The notes beneath the pieces are model-generated. The model ran no database searches. It saw only the letters and a list, made by a program, of their open reading frames with translations, and was not told where the DNA came from. From Pseudothioclava sp033100795 (GTDB taxonomy: Bacteria > Pseudomonadota > Alphaproteobacteria > Rhodobacterales > Rhodobacteraceae): 64,000 bases of DNA. A program made the translations under genes and the position numbers. The stretch covers positions 1 through 64,000 of the forward strand of contig NZ_JAWLVI010000005.1 of NCBI RefSeq assembly GCF_033100795.1. The letters are read 5' to 3'. Below are positions 1 to 8,928 of the stretch, in pieces; the first letter of the stretch is position 1; every line of letters starts with the position of its first letter.

Positions 1-56
1 TGGTGCTCCTTCAGGATGCCAATGATTTGCACTTCGCTGAAACGGCTTCTCTTCAT
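1..56 (-). CDS. IS3-family transposase OrfA, N-terminal fragment
   Basis: The first 18 or so residues read MKRSRFSEVQIIGILKEHQ, which is the highly characteristic start of IS3/IS407-type OrfA proteins, the helix-turn-helix subunit that normally joins OrfB by a programmed frameshift. The ATG is at 54-56, and a GAGGAG ribosome site lies a few bases upstream. The gene runs off the left window edge, so neither completeness nor activity can be judged. Confidence 0.75.
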   Translation of the reverse strand, partial: MKRSRFSEVQIIGILKEH

Positions 57-121
57 CGTCTGTCTCCTCAGTTGGAGAACAGCCTAACCTCAAATCGAGG
101 ACTTTTCAGGGGAGCACGTCA
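1..121 (-). mobile_element. End of an IS3-family insertion sequence (partial)
   Basis: This is the left-hand end of a transposable element that continues outside the window. On the minus strand it opens with a putative terminal inverted repeat (TGACGTGCTCCCCTGAAAAG, read from 121 downward), then a short leader with a GAGGAG ribosome site, then the start of a transposase orfA. TG...CA-type ends and this leader arrangement are usual in the IS3 family (IS407-like group). The right boundary at 121 is inferred from the TGA end of the repeat; the target duplication cannot be checked because the other end is missing. The insertion lies directly against a truncated gene. Confidence 0.72.
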
Positions 122-414
122 GGAACAAGAAGCCTGGGAAGCGTGAATACGAGGTGCTCAGAGAGGCGTTTTCTCACATTCTCGGGGGAAGCCCAGTCAC
201 CACGAGAGACATTCAAGATCTCTATGAGGACACAAAGGTGACAACACCTGCTGGCTTTCAAAAGTTAGTTGGTGGAATCAAAACTCATCACAGCGAGCAG
301 GCAGTCATGTTTGCTACAGTTTGCCGTAAGCTCGTGAAGGTGAAAGCTAACCCAAATTTTGCTGATGAAGCAGCCTTGAGCTATGTGTTGAGCAAGATCC
401 CATTGAAGGATTGA
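122..414 (+). pseudogene. 3' fragment of an unknown gene cut by the IS element
   Basis: An open frame runs from the insertion-sequence end to a TGA at 412-414 without any convincing start. A GTG at 154 is possible but has no ribosome site, and the frame is open upstream of it into the element boundary. The 86-97 residues (for example GFQKLVGGIKTHHSEQAVMF) do not match a family I recognise. Base composition is lower in GC than the neighbouring cys genes, which suggests acquired DNA. I read it as the C-terminal stump of a gene whose 5' part was displaced by the insertion. Confidence 0.5.
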
Positions 415-427
415 GTTAGCTTCGAAT

Positions 428-458
428 GTTGATGCCCACCGAAAGGATGGGCATCAAC
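428..458. terminator. Hairpin between the truncated gene and cysNC
   Basis: GTTGATGCCCA and TGGGCATCAAC form an 11-bp stem around a short GAAA-containing loop, 14 bases after the stop at 414. The T-run after it is weak on the plus strand. The hairpin lies between converging genes and could serve both as a transcription end. Confidence 0.6.
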
Positions 459-498
459 ATTTATCACTAGGGGCTTGGGAAATTCCCGCCCCTTTTTA

Positions 499-2415
499 TT
501 AGCGCACCAGAAGCGCCGCGACGATCTTATCCGCCGCTTCTTCCGCCGTCAGATCGACCGTATTGACCGTGATCTCCGGCTCTTCGGGCGCCTCATAGGG
601 GCTGTCGATGCCGGTAAAGTTCTTCAACTGACCCGCGCGAGCCTTCTTATAAAGCCCCTTCACGTCGCGCTCTTCGGCAACTTCCAGAGGCGTATTGACG
701 AAGACTTCGATGAACTCGCCATCCGCGATCAGCTCGCGCACCATGCGGCGCTCGGAGCGGAAGGGCGAGATGAAGGCCGTCAGCACGATCAGGCCCGCAT
801 CCGTCATCAGCTTGGCGACCTCGCCCACGCGGCGGATGTTCTCCACCCGGTCGGCATCGGTAAAGCCAAGGTCACGGTTCAGGCCGTGGCGCACGTTATC
901 CCCATCCAGCAGGAAGGTGTGCTTGCCCATCGCGTGCAGCTTCTTCTCGACAAGGTTCGCAATCGTTGATTTTCCCGAACCGGAAAGGCCGGTGAACCAG
1001 ACGACTGCGGCCTTCTGGTGCTTCAGCTCGGCATGGGCCTCGCGGTTCACATCGACGGCCTGCCAATGGATGTTCTGGCTACGACGCAGCGCAAAGTGGA
1101 TCATGCCAGCCGCGACAGTCGCGTTGCTCAGGCGGTCGATCAGGATGAAACCACCCAGATCGGGGTTCTGGGCATAAGCCTCGAACGGGATCGGCCGGTC
1201 GGTCGAGATATTCACTACGCCGATTGCATTCAGCCCCAGCGTCTTGGAGGCCGAATGCTCCAGCGTATTGACGTTCACCTCGTATTTCGGCTCGGTCACG
1301 GTGGCTGTAACGGTCTGCGTCCCGATCTTGAGCAGATAGGGGCGGCCCGGCAGCATCTCTTGCTCGGCCATCCAGACGAGGGTCGCCTCGAACTGGTCGG
1401 CAACCTCGCAGGGGCTATCGGCGGTGACGATCACATCGCCTCGCGAACAGTCGATCTCATCCGCGAAGGTCAGCGTGACCGATTGGCCCGCGACCGCCTC
1501 GGGCAGGTCGCCGTCAAAGCTGACAATGGATTTGACCGTCGTCGTCCGTCCCGAGGGCAGAACGCGGATCGCATCACCCGGACGCACCGTGCCCGACCCG
1601 ATCTGCCCCGCAAACCCGCGGAAATCGAGGTTCGGACGGTTTACCCACTGCACCGGCATACGGAAATCACGCTCTTGCATCCGGGTCGAGTTGACCGGTG
1701 CATCTTCCAGATGCGCCAGCAGCGACGGCCCCTGATACCACGACATATTCGGGCTGTGGCTGACGATATTGTCGCCTTGCAGCCCCGAGATCGGAATCGG
1801 CAAGAAGCTGTCCATGCCGATCTGCTGCGCGAAATGCGAGTAATCCTTGACGATCTCGTAGAACCGCTCGGCCGAATAGCCGACCAGATCCATCTTGTTG
1901 ATCGCCAGAACCACGTTCTTGATGCCCAGCAGGTTCACCAGATACGAGTGGCGCCGCGTCTGCGTCAGAACGCCCTGGCGCGCGTCGATCAGGATCACCG
2001 CAAGGTCAGCCGTCGAAGCGCCCGTCACCATGTTGCGGGTGTATTGCTCGTGTCCCGGCGTATCGGCCACGATGAACTTGCGCTTGTCGGTCGCGAAGAA
2101 GCGGTAAGCAACGTCGATGGTGATGCCCTGCTCGCGCTCGGCGGCGAGGCCATCAACCAAGAGCGCAAAGTCGATCTCGCCCGCCTGCGTGCCGACGGAT
2201 TTCGAATCCCGCTCAAGGCTGGCAAGCTGATCTTCGAAGATCATCTTCGAGTCATACAACAGCCGCCCGATCAGGGTCGATTTGCCATCGTCCACCGAGC
2301 CGCAGGTGATGAAGCGCAGCATGGTCTTGTGCTGGTGCTTAAGAAGGTAGGCGTCGATGTCATCCGCGATAAGCTGATCGGTGACGTAGACGGGATCTTT
2401 GATTTCGCTGGTCAT
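499..2415 (-). CDS. cysNC: Bifunctional sulfate adenylyltransferase subunit 1 / adenylylsulfate kinase
   Basis: This 638-residue cytoplasmic fusion powers sulfate activation. The CysN half is a GTPase that stimulates the ATP sulfurylase CysD; the C-terminal CysC half phosphorylates APS to PAPS. Visible motifs are the GTPase P-loop GSVDDGKST at 39-47, DTPGHEQ at 118-124 and NKMD at 173-176, followed by EF-Tu-like beta-barrel domains. A second P-loop, GLSGSGKST at 476-484, opens the APS kinase domain. Fusion of CysN with CysC is common in alphaproteobacteria. The start codon overlaps the cysD stop (TGATG at 2413-2417), so the two are translationally coupled. No motif is missing, so the gene appears intact. 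Confidence 0.96.
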   Translation of the reverse strand: MTSEIKDPVYVTDQLIADDIDAYLLKHQHKTMLRFITCGSVDDGKSTLIGRLLYDSKMIFEDQLASLERDSKSVGTQAGEIDFALLVDGLAAEREQGITIDVAYRFFATDKRKFIVADTPGHEQYTRNMVTGASTADLAVILIDARQGVLTQTRRHSYLVNLLGIKNVVLAINKMDLVGYSAERFYEIVKDYSHFAQQIGMDSFLPIPISGLQGDNIVSHSPNMSWYQGPSLLAHLEDAPVNSTRMQERDFRMPVQWVNRPNLDFRGFAGQIGSGTVRPGDAIRVLPSGRTTTVKSIVSFDGDLPEAVAGQSVTLTFADEIDCSRGDVIVTADSPCEVADQFEATLVWMAEQEMLPGRPYLLKIGTQTVTATVTEPKYEVNVNTLEHSASKTLGLNAIGVVNISTDRPIPFEAYAQNPDLGGFILIDRLSNATVAAGMIHFALRRSQNIHWQAVDVNREAHAELKHQKAAVVWFTGLSGSGKSTIANLVEKKLHAMGKHTFLLDGDNVRHGLNRDLGFTDADRVENIRRVGEVAKLMTDAGLIVLTAFISPFRSERRMVRELIADGEFIEVFVNTPLEVAEERDVKGLYKKARAGQLKNFTGIDSPYEAPEEPEITVNTVDLTAEEAADKIVAALLVR

Positions 2416-3341
2416 CAGAAATACCCCTCCTGCTTTTTCTTCTCCATGCTGGCTGACTGATCGTGGTCAATCGCGCGGCCTTGCCGTTCCGATGTGGTGG
2501 TCAAGAGCATCTCCTGAATCACCTCGGGCAGCGTTTTCGCCTCGGATTCAACGGCGCCGGTCAGCGGGTAGCAGCCAAGCGTGCGGAACCGGATCGAGCG
2601 CATCTGCGGCACCTCACCGGGGTTCAGCGGGAAACGGTCATCATCGACCATCAGCAGCAGGCCATCGCGTTCGACAACCGGACGCTGCTCGCTGAAATAC
2701 AAAGGCACGATCTCGATGTTCTCAAGATGGATGTATTGCCAGATGTCCAGCTCGGTCCAGTTCGACAGCGGGAACACACGGATGCTTTCGCCCTTGGCCT
2801 TGCGGGTGTTGTATTGCTTCCACAACTCGGGGCGCTGGTTTTTCGGATCCCAGCGATGGTTGGCCGAGCGGAACGAGAACACACGCTCTTTCGCGCGCGA
2901 TTTCTCTTCGTCGCGGCGCGCGCCACCAAAGGCCACATCGAAATTATACTTGCTCAGCGCCTGTTTCAGCCCCTCGGTCTTCCACATATCGGTGTGCAGC
3001 GAGCCGTGGTCGAACGGGTTGATACCCTGCGCCATCGCCTCGGGGTTATGATAGACGATCAGGTCCATGCCCGCGTCTTTCGCCGCCTTGTCGCGCAGGT
3101 CATACATCGCGCGGAACTTCCACGTCGTATCGACATGCAACAGCGGGAAGGGCGGCGGCGCCGGATAGAACGCCTTTTTCGCCAGATGCAGCATACAGGC
3201 CGAGTCTTTCCCCACCGAATAAAGCATCACCGGATTTTCCGCATTCGCCACCACTTCACGCATGATGTGGATGCTTTCTGCCTCGAGACGCTGCAAATGC
3301 GTCAGGTTCACCGGTGGAGGAAACTGTTCTGAATTTGTCAT
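2415..3341 (-). CDS. cysD: Sulfate adenylyltransferase subunit 2
   Basis: CysD is the catalytic subunit of ATP sulfurylase: sulfate plus ATP gives adenylyl sulfate and pyrophosphate. It belongs to the PAPS reductase/PP-loop ATPase fold; the PP-loop SVGKDS is at residues 42-47 near the start of a 308-residue protein, the usual length. The ATG is at 3339-3341, and cysNC follows with a one-base overlap. The pair forms the assimilatory CysDNC complex. No cysH, cysI or sulfate transporter gene is visible beside it in the window, so the rest of the pathway must lie elsewhere. Confidence 0.96.
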   Translation of the reverse strand: MTNSEQFPPPVNLTHLQRLEAESIHIMREVVANAENPVMLYSVGKDSACMLHLAKKAFYPAPPPFPLLHVDTTWKFRAMYDLRDKAAKDAGMDLIVYHNPEAMAQGINPFDHGSLHTDMWKTEGLKQALSKYNFDVAFGGARRDEEKSRAKERVFSFRSANHRWDPKNQRPELWKQYNTRKAKGESIRVFPLSNWTELDIWQYIHLENIEIVPLYFSEQRPVVERDGLLLMVDDDRFPLNPGEVPQMRSIRFRTLGCYPLTGAVESEAKTLPEVIQEMLLTTTSERQGRAIDHDQSASMEKKKQEGYF

Positions 3342-3377
3342 CTTGCTCTACTCTGCGTCGATCGTCCAATCCTGCGC

Positions 3378-3389
3378 CTGCAATTGCAG
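3378..3389. promoter_or_regulatory. Palindrome upstream of cysD, possible operator
   Basis: CTGCAATTGCAG is a perfect 12-base palindrome about 37 bases upstream of the cysD start codon. Its position suits a regulator of cysDNC, but I do not recognise it as a known binding site. The rest of 3342-3645 shows no gene that I can support. Confidence 0.3.
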
Positions 3390-3706
3390 ATTTTGCCATA
3401 TGATCCAATTCGAATCGCACAAATCAGCAAATAAAGGATGTCTTTTCACGTCAGTGATCCCCGAAAGACGCATCCCTCGCCCTTGGGCGCGCATCACAAA
3501 TTTCATCCGCCACCACCCCTTCTAAACGGGAAAATTTCCTGCCGAAGCATCCTGCGGGTGTTGTCACATTAACGGGTCAAAGATTGGCGGTGTAGTGAAG
3601 TCGGCATAGGTGGTGCTGATGAAAATTCAGAACATCAGTTACAAGGTAAGCCTGCGCGAAAGGCCGTCTGGCGGCTGCTGTTGGCGAAGGTTTATCGAGT
3701 GTCCTT

Positions 3707-4079
3707 ATGGACGCACACGAGGACCCCCCCCCGCATTCAGGTATTGTTGGTCTGTGATACCGGTCGTCGCCGCCGCTGGACGGATGACGAGAAACTTCGG
3801 ATTATTGAGGAAAGCTATGGCGACGGCGTAACGTTGGCCGAAGTGGCGCGCCGCCATAGTGTTTCACGGTCCCAGCTTTACGATTGGCGCTATCGGCATA
3901 AGCATGGGCTGCTTGGTTCTGCCCCGCAGTTTTCGCGCGTTCTCCCGCCCGAGGATGCATCTGGCGGCTCCGATGACGCACCTGCATCGACCGCGCCAGT
4001 ATTGACAATTGGGATGACGGAGAAACCGGAACAGCCGAGCCTGTTCTGCCTTTGCAAGCCGGAGCCCAGATGGGGATGA
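3707..4079 (+). pseudogene. IS66-family TnpA remnant with a C-tract frameshift
   Basis: The core GRRRRWTDDEKLRIIEES followed by GVTLAEVARRHSVSRSQLYD is the helix-turn-helix of the IS66 TnpA (orfA) type. The natural start looks like the ATG at 3707 (MDAHED...), but a run of nine C at 3724-3732 puts it out of frame with the helix-turn-helix. Eight C would restore a continuous protein. The C-terminal end (about residue 85 onward) no longer resembles TnpA and stops at 4079. GTAAGC at 3646 could be the left terminal repeat of such an element. No TnpB or TnpC follows, so this is a dead relic. Confidence 0.6.
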
Positions 4080-4521
4080 CCTTCCAAGCCGGAAAATACT
4101 CGACAGCCTTTCGGTTGTGTTATTTTCTCTACGTCGCTTGGAGCTTGCTTTTGGTCGTCACATTCTTGCTTCGGGATGCGGGCCAGATGCACGGATCACC
4201 GGACTTCCAGTTGGTGTTGTCAAACGCCGTATTCAGTCGGGATCAGATCTTCACGGCGATTGCCGCAAGTTTCACGACGATACTTCTGTTTTGCACAAAC
4301 CTTTTCTGGGGAAATGGCTGCTTTTCGTCGCGGCATGGATGTGGGCGGTTTATCTGGATGATTTTCTGGCGCTGGACCGGGTTCTTGCTGTGCCTGATGG
4401 CGATGGGCCTCATACGGTTATGGCCGCCCGCCCGATGGTTTTGCTGGCGGTAAGCTGGATGGCATTCGAGGCGTTTTCCCGTTGCCGCGCGCAGCGCTCT
4501 CCGACGCCTTCATTCGCATAA
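4070..4521 (+). pseudogene. Small hypothetical membrane protein, frameshifted
   Basis: A GGAG ribosome site at 4061-4064 precedes ATG 4070. The frame reads a hydrophobic protein (CYFLYVAWSLLLVVTFLL, then AIAASFTTILLFCTNLF). Near 4305-4318 the sensible reading moves to another frame, which continues GKWLLFVAAWMWAVYLDDF and ends at 4521. Beyond that point the first frame becomes rich in Cys, Trp and Arg like a shadow frame and stops at 4453. Joined, the product would be about 150 residues with three or four membrane segments. I recognise no family. It could be a real frameshift mutation or a base-calling error. Confidence 0.45.
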
Positions 4522-4578
4522 ACAATAGCTTGCGGGCAGAGACCCTTTGGCCTCGCCCACAAGTCGTTTTGCGCGCCC

Positions 4579-5919
4579 TTACCCTTCGACGAGGCGCTTT
4601 TGCTCGGCGCGCATGGCGAAGATGTCCTGATCTGCTGCTATCTCGACATCATCCAGCGAGATCACCTGATCGCGCTTCACGGGGCGCTTGAGCTTGATGT
4701 GATGGGCCAGCCCGATGGGCAGCGCGTCAATCGCGGCAGCCTTGGTGGCGGGGATCGCCTTTGCCCAGACCTTGAAGCCGCCTTCGCCGTCCAGATAGTC
4801 TCCGGCTGCGAAATCACCTTTGGCGGTGGCGACCGCATCGGCGCGGTAGCGGGTGGAGGACCCTGTCGGCTCGCCGCGCAACACAGCGGACAGCACCGAG
4901 ACCGAGGTCTCCAGCCCGATCAGGTGGAAGGGCCGCCACATCGAACCATACCACCCCGATGTATCCGTCAGCAGGCCGTATTGTTGAAAACAGGCGCGGG
5001 TATATTCGTCGGGCGCACGGAAGGTCACGAACATGCCGTATTGGATGTTGTTCAGCACGACGCGCCCGTCGGGCTCGCGGCTGGCGGCAATATCGACAAG
5101 CCCCGCGCGCGCCAGTTGCCCGCCCTCGGATTGCGGCTTGAAGACATTGGCAAGGTCTTGCAGCCCCGAAGGGTGGAACGCCAGCCCGTCATCAGGGCAA
5201 TCCAGCCCCGTCGCATTGGCAACGGCGGCCATCTCGATCGCGGCCTTGGTGCCATCGGTGAAGGAGTTATACATCTTCGGGTTAAAGTCGCCCGCGCGGA
5301 CCTCTTCTTCGCTCCAGCCGAAGAAGCCCCAGACGGTATCGGGCGTGGAATAGCGGTAATGCGGGCAAAAGTTCATACCCTTGCCCGCCGCGACAAGCTC
5401 AAACCCGCTGGCCTGGACCCAATCGACAAGCTCGCAAATCGCGGCGGGCTGGTCGCCATAGGCCATCGAATAGACGACGCCCTTTTCGCGCGCCTTCTGG
5501 GCCAGCCAGGCGCCGCACAGAACATCCGCCTCGACGTTGACCATAATGACGTGCTTGCCCGCCTCGATCGCGGCAAGGGCGTGGCGGATACCGGCAATCG
5601 GGTGGCCCGTCGCCTCGATCACACATTCGATCCCGTCAAAGGCAAACAGCTCGGCCGCGTCGTCTGTGATATAGGTCGTGCCCGAGGCATAGGCGTCAGA
5701 GACCGATTTCGCCGCGAAACGTTCGTCCTCCCAATGCACGCGCTTAAAGGACTCGCGCGCTTTGGCGGGGTTCAGATCGGCGACGCCGACAACATGATAG
5801 CCCGCGATATGCTTGGCTTGCGCAAGGATCATCGACCCGAATTTTCCCGCGCCGATCAGCCCCACACGAACGGGTTTGTTCTGGGCATTGCGGGCGGCAA
5901 GCATGGAAGAAAGGTTCAT
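4579..5919 (-). CDS. NAD(P)-dependent oxidoreductase with C-terminal SAF domain
   Basis: The 446-residue protein starts with a Rossmann fold (GLIGAGKFG around residues 20-28) of the homoserine-dehydrogenase/GFO-like type and ends with an SAF-type region (HHIKLKRPVKRDQVISLDD). Related proteins are often encoded beside sugar-acid or branched-sugar genes, and this one diverges from a split transketolase operon at 6103 across 183 bases. Its substrate is unknown; a sugar or aldehyde dehydrogenase role is an inference from the fold and the neighbours. The start at 5917-5919 gives an N-terminus that fits the Rossmann fold without a gap. Confidence 0.75.
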   Translation of the reverse strand: MNLSSMLAARNAQNKPVRVGLIGAGKFGSMILAQAKHIAGYHVVGVADLNPAKARESFKRVHWEDERFAAKSVSDAYASGTTYITDDAAELFAFDGIECVIEATGHPIAGIRHALAAIEAGKHVIMVNVEADVLCGAWLAQKAREKGVVYSMAYGDQPAAICELVDWVQASGFELVAAGKGMNFCPHYRYSTPDTVWGFFGWSEEEVRAGDFNPKMYNSFTDGTKAAIEMAAVANATGLDCPDDGLAFHPSGLQDLANVFKPQSEGGQLARAGLVDIAASREPDGRVVLNNIQYGMFVTFRAPDEYTRACFQQYGLLTDTSGWYGSMWRPFHLIGLETSVSVLSAVLRGEPTGSSTRYRADAVATAKGDFAAGDYLDGEGGFKVWAKAIPATKAAAIDALPIGLAHHIKLKRPVKRDQVISLDDVEIAADQDIFAMRAEQKRLVEG

Positions 5920-6102
5920 CGCGGCGTTCCTTTTGGCCAGTGGATAAAGCCGACCCTAGCTAGCGCGCGGCCCGAAACTATCATCTTTTTTAACATTACC
6001 TTTCTGTTTTACTTAAACGTTGTGCACGAATTGACGCTTGTTCCGGTGCCGCCTGCGCGGGCAATTTATGGCCTGATTTGGCATAGGAAACAGGAGCTGG
6101 GG

Positions 6103-6954
6103 TTGAGCACATTACCCGACAAACCCGGATCGAACGTCAGCCTTGAGGGGCGCGCCTGGGCTATCCGCCGCAATGCGCTGTTGATGGGCGAGGTGCAGGG
6201 GCAAGGCTATATCGGGCAGGCGCTTGGCGTGGCCGATGTGCTGGCCGTGTCCTATTTCCACGCGATGACCTACCGCCCCGATGATACCGAATGGGAGGGG
6301 CGCGACCGCTTTTACCTGTCCATCGGGCATTACGCGATTGCGCTTTATGCGGCGCTGATCGAAGCGGGAATTCTGCCCGAGGACGAGATCGGCACCTACG
6401 GCATGGACGACAGCCGGATGCCGATGTCGGGCATGGCGGCCTATACGCCGGGGATGGAGATTACCGGCGGCTCGCTGGGTCATGGTCTGGGGATCGCGGT
6501 CGGTGCGGCGCTTGGCCTGAAGCGCAAGAAGAACCCCGCGTTTGTCTATAACATGCTCTCGGATGGCGAGTTGGGCGAAGGCTCGACCTGGGAGGCGGTG
6601 ATGTCCGCGGTCCAGTGGAAGCTGGATAACCTGATCGCCATCGTCGATTTCAACAACCAGCAGGCCGATGGCCCGACGCGTGATGCGTTGGCGGTGGGGG
6701 CAGAGGCTCCGAAATGGGCGGCCTTTGGCTGGTATGCGCAAGAGGTGGACGGCAACGATCTGGCCGCTTTGGTCGAGGCGTTCGACAATGCGCGCAACCA
6801 TACAGGCGCGCAGCCCCGCGTCATCATCTGCAATACCAAGATGTGTAAGGGCATCCCCTTCCTTGAAGCGCGCGAGAGCACGCATTTCATCCGCGTCGAA
6901 GCCGACGAATGGGCCAAGGCGCTGGCAATTCTTGATGAGGACAAACCGCTATGA
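6103..6954 (+). CDS. Split transketolase, N-terminal (TPP-binding) subunit
   Basis: This 283-residue protein corresponds to the first third of transketolase. It carries the thiamine-diphosphate motif region SDGELGEG...DFNNQQADG, in which the first Gly of the usual GDG is Ser. The start is TTG 6103, placed by an AGGAG at 6092-6096; no ATG fits. It overlaps the next gene by four bases (ATGA), as expected for two subunits of one enzyme. Two-subunit transketolases of this size include apulose-4-phosphate transketolase (AptA/AptB) of D-apiose catabolism. Given the apionate genes further on, that is a candidate role, but other ketose phosphates are equally possible. Confidence 0.85.
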   Translation: MSTLPDKPGSNVSLEGRAWAIRRNALLMGEVQGQGYIGQALGVADVLAVSYFHAMTYRPDDTEWEGRDRFYLSIGHYAIALYAALIEAGILPEDEIGTYGMDDSRMPMSGMAAYTPGMEITGGSLGHGLGIAVGAALGLKRKKNPAFVYNMLSDGELGEGSTWEAVMSAVQWKLDNLIAIVDFNNQQADGPTRDALAVGAEAPKWAAFGWYAQEVDGNDLAALVEAFDNARNHTGAQPRVIICNTKMCKGIPFLEARESTHFIRVEADEWAKALAILDEDKPL

Positions 6955-8003
6955 CCATTCCCGCGATGTCCCGCCGCAAATCCAAATTCACCCCGCGCAG
7001 CGTGCCTGTGGCCGAGAATGGCGAGCGCCTGACGACCTCTGCGATGATTGCGTCCCTTGATGCCGAGGGGCGTCAGACGATTGCAGCGCCCTTCGGGAAC
7101 GCGCTGATTGATCTGGCCTGCACGCGCGATGATATTGTCGGCCTGTCGGCGGATCTGTCGAAATACACCGACCTGCATGTGTTCGCCAAAGCGCACCCTG
7201 ATCGCTTTTATCAGATGGGCATGGCCGAGGGGCTTCTGATGTCAGCCGCCGCTGGCATGGCGCGCGAGGGGTTCACGCCGTTTGCGACGACCTATGCGGT
7301 GTTTGCCGCGCGCCGCGCCTATGACTTTATTGCCATGGCGATCGCCGAGGAAAACCTGCCGGTGAAAATCGTCTGCGCTTTGCCGGGCCTGACCACGGGC
7401 TACGGCCCAAGCCATCAGGCGACCGAGGATCTGGCGATCATGCGCGGTATGCCGAACCTGACGGTGATCGACCCCTGTGACGCGGTCGAGACGGATCAGG
7501 CGACGCGGGTTATCGCGGACACGCCCGGCCCGGTCTATATGCGGCTTCTGCGCGGGCAGGTGCCCGACGTTCTGGGCGAGTATGGCTATCGCTTTGAACT
7601 GGGTAAGGCCAAGGTTTTGCGCGATGGGGCGGATGTTCTGTTTATCTCGTCGGGGATCATGACGATGCGCGCGCTGGATGCGGCGGCGCGGCTGGCGAAA
7701 GATGGTGTGTCTTGCGCGGTTCTGCACTCGCCCACCATCAAGCCGCTGGACGCCGAAACCATCGTGGCCGAGGCCGCGAAGGGCGGGCGGCTTGTCGTCA
7801 CCGCCGAGAACCACTCGGTCACGGGAGGTCTGGGCGAGGCGGTCGCAGGGGCGCTGATGCGGGCGAATGTGCATGTGCCGTTCCGCCAGATCGGCCTGCC
7901 GGACGAGTTTCTGGACGCAGGCGCGCTGCCCACGCTGCACGACCAATACGGGATTACCGTTGATCGGATGACCGCGCAGGTCAAAGCCTGGCTGGAGGAC
8001 TAA
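6951..8003 (+). CDS. Split transketolase, C-terminal subunit
   Basis: The 350-residue partner supplies the pyrimidine-binding and C-terminal domains. MAEGLLMSAAAGMAREG contains the Glu that activates thiamine diphosphate, and TTGYGPSHQATEDLAIMR is the typical transketolase loop with its His. The gene is translationally coupled to the upstream subunit (ATGA) and separated by two bases from the LtnD-like dehydrogenase. The operon therefore combines a C2-transfer enzyme with two dehydrogenases, which suggests conversion of an unusual sugar or sugar acid into a phosphorylated ketose. Specificity cannot be read from sequence. Confidence 0.87.
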   Translation: MTIPAMSRRKSKFTPRSVPVAENGERLTTSAMIASLDAEGRQTIAAPFGNALIDLACTRDDIVGLSADLSKYTDLHVFAKAHPDRFYQMGMAEGLLMSAAAGMAREGFTPFATTYAVFAARRAYDFIAMAIAEENLPVKIVCALPGLTTGYGPSHQATEDLAIMRGMPNLTVIDPCDAVETDQATRVIADTPGPVYMRLLRGQVPDVLGEYGYRFELGKAKVLRDGADVLFISSGIMTMRALDAAARLAKDGVSCAVLHSPTIKPLDAETIVAEAAKGGRLVVTAENHSVTGGLGEAVAGALMRANVHVPFRQIGLPDEFLDAGALPTLHDQYGITVDRMTAQVKAWLED

Positions 8004-8005
8004 TC

Positions 8006-8896
8006 ATGGGAAAGACCGCCATTATCGGTTTGGGCATGATGGGGCAGGGCATGGCCCGCAACATCATCGCCGCCGGAATTGATCTTCATGGGTTCGACCT
8101 GTCCGAGGCCGCGCGTGCGGGATTTGCGCAGGCGGGTGGCAAGGTCGCGGCATCGGCGGCCGAAGCCGCTGCCGGTGCCGATCTTCTGCTGGTGATGGTG
8201 CAGACCCCCGCGCAGGCGCATGCGGTTCTGTTTGGCGCGGGCGTGGCCGATGCGCTGGCGCCGCGCGCGACGGTTATGCTGTGCTCGACCGTGGCGCCCT
8301 CTGATGCGCGCGCGCTGGCGGCGGCCTTGGCCGAGGCGGGGCATATCATGCTTGATGCGCCGGTTTCGGGTGGTCAGACGGGTGCGGACGCAGGCACGCT
8401 GACGATCATGGCGGCGGGGCCGGAGGCGGCCTTTGCCCGTGCCGAGGGTGTTCTGGCGGCGATCTCGAAAAAGGTGCACCGCTTGGGCAATGAGGCGGGC
8501 ATGGGTGCGACCTATAAGGTCGTTCACCAGCTTGCGGCGGGTGTCCATCTGGTTGCCGCAGCCGAGCTGATGGCGCTTGGCGTCAAGGCGGGCTGCGATC
8601 CGCGCGCGCTTTATGACATCGTGTCGAATTCGGCGGGGCAAAGCTGGTTCTTCGATGACCGCGCCCCGCGCATGATGGAGGCGGACCCTGCGCGGACCTC
8701 CTCGGTCGATATTTTCATTAAGGACGTCGGGCTGGTTTTGCAGACCGGCAAGGAAAACAACGTGCCTCTGCCGCTGGCGGCCGCGGCGCACCAGATGCTT
8801 CTGGCCTCTGCCGCGCTTGGCAATGGCCCCGAGGACGATAGCACAGTGGTCAGAGCCTATGAGGCGCTGATCGGTCTGAAAATACACGAGAGTTAA
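8006..8896 (+). CDS. LtnD-like beta-hydroxyacid dehydrogenase
   Basis: A 296-residue member of the 3-hydroxyisobutyrate/6-phosphogluconate dehydrogenase superfamily, with the NAD motif GLGMMGQGMA at the start, the substrate loop DAPVSGGQTGADAGTL and the catalytic Lys in YKVVHQLAAGVH. The KxxHQ pattern, with His where many relatives have Asn, is seen in L-threonate dehydrogenase (LtnD). It likely oxidises a 2-hydroxy acid to the 2-keto acid with NAD. The window has a second LtnD-like gene at 42787 inside a complete otn module, so this one may serve a different substrate linked to the transketolase. Confidence 0.8.
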   Translation: MGKTAIIGLGMMGQGMARNIIAAGIDLHGFDLSEAARAGFAQAGGKVAASAAEAAAGADLLLVMVQTPAQAHAVLFGAGVADALAPRATVMLCSTVAPSDARALAAALAEAGHIMLDAPVSGGQTGADAGTLTIMAAGPEAAFARAEGVLAAISKKVHRLGNEAGMGATYKVVHQLAAGVHLVAAAELMALGVKAGCDPRALYDIVSNSAGQSWFFDDRAPRMMEADPARTSSVDIFIKDVGLVLQTGKENNVPLPLAAAAHQMLLASAALGNGPEDDSTVVRAYEALIGLKIHES

Positions 8897-8928
8897 CGCG
8901 GGGACTTCCCGTTTATATCGGAGCTGAC

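Noticed and set aside
1018..2460. Long plus-strand open frame opposite cysNC
   Set aside because: Antisense to a fully conserved cysNC; composition and lack of a ribosome site argue against coding.
4600..6102. Long open frame upstream of the transketolase gene on the plus strand
   Set aside because: It lies opposite the SAF oxidoreductase gene and reads as low-complexity antisense sequence; the real start is TTG 6103 with AGGAG.
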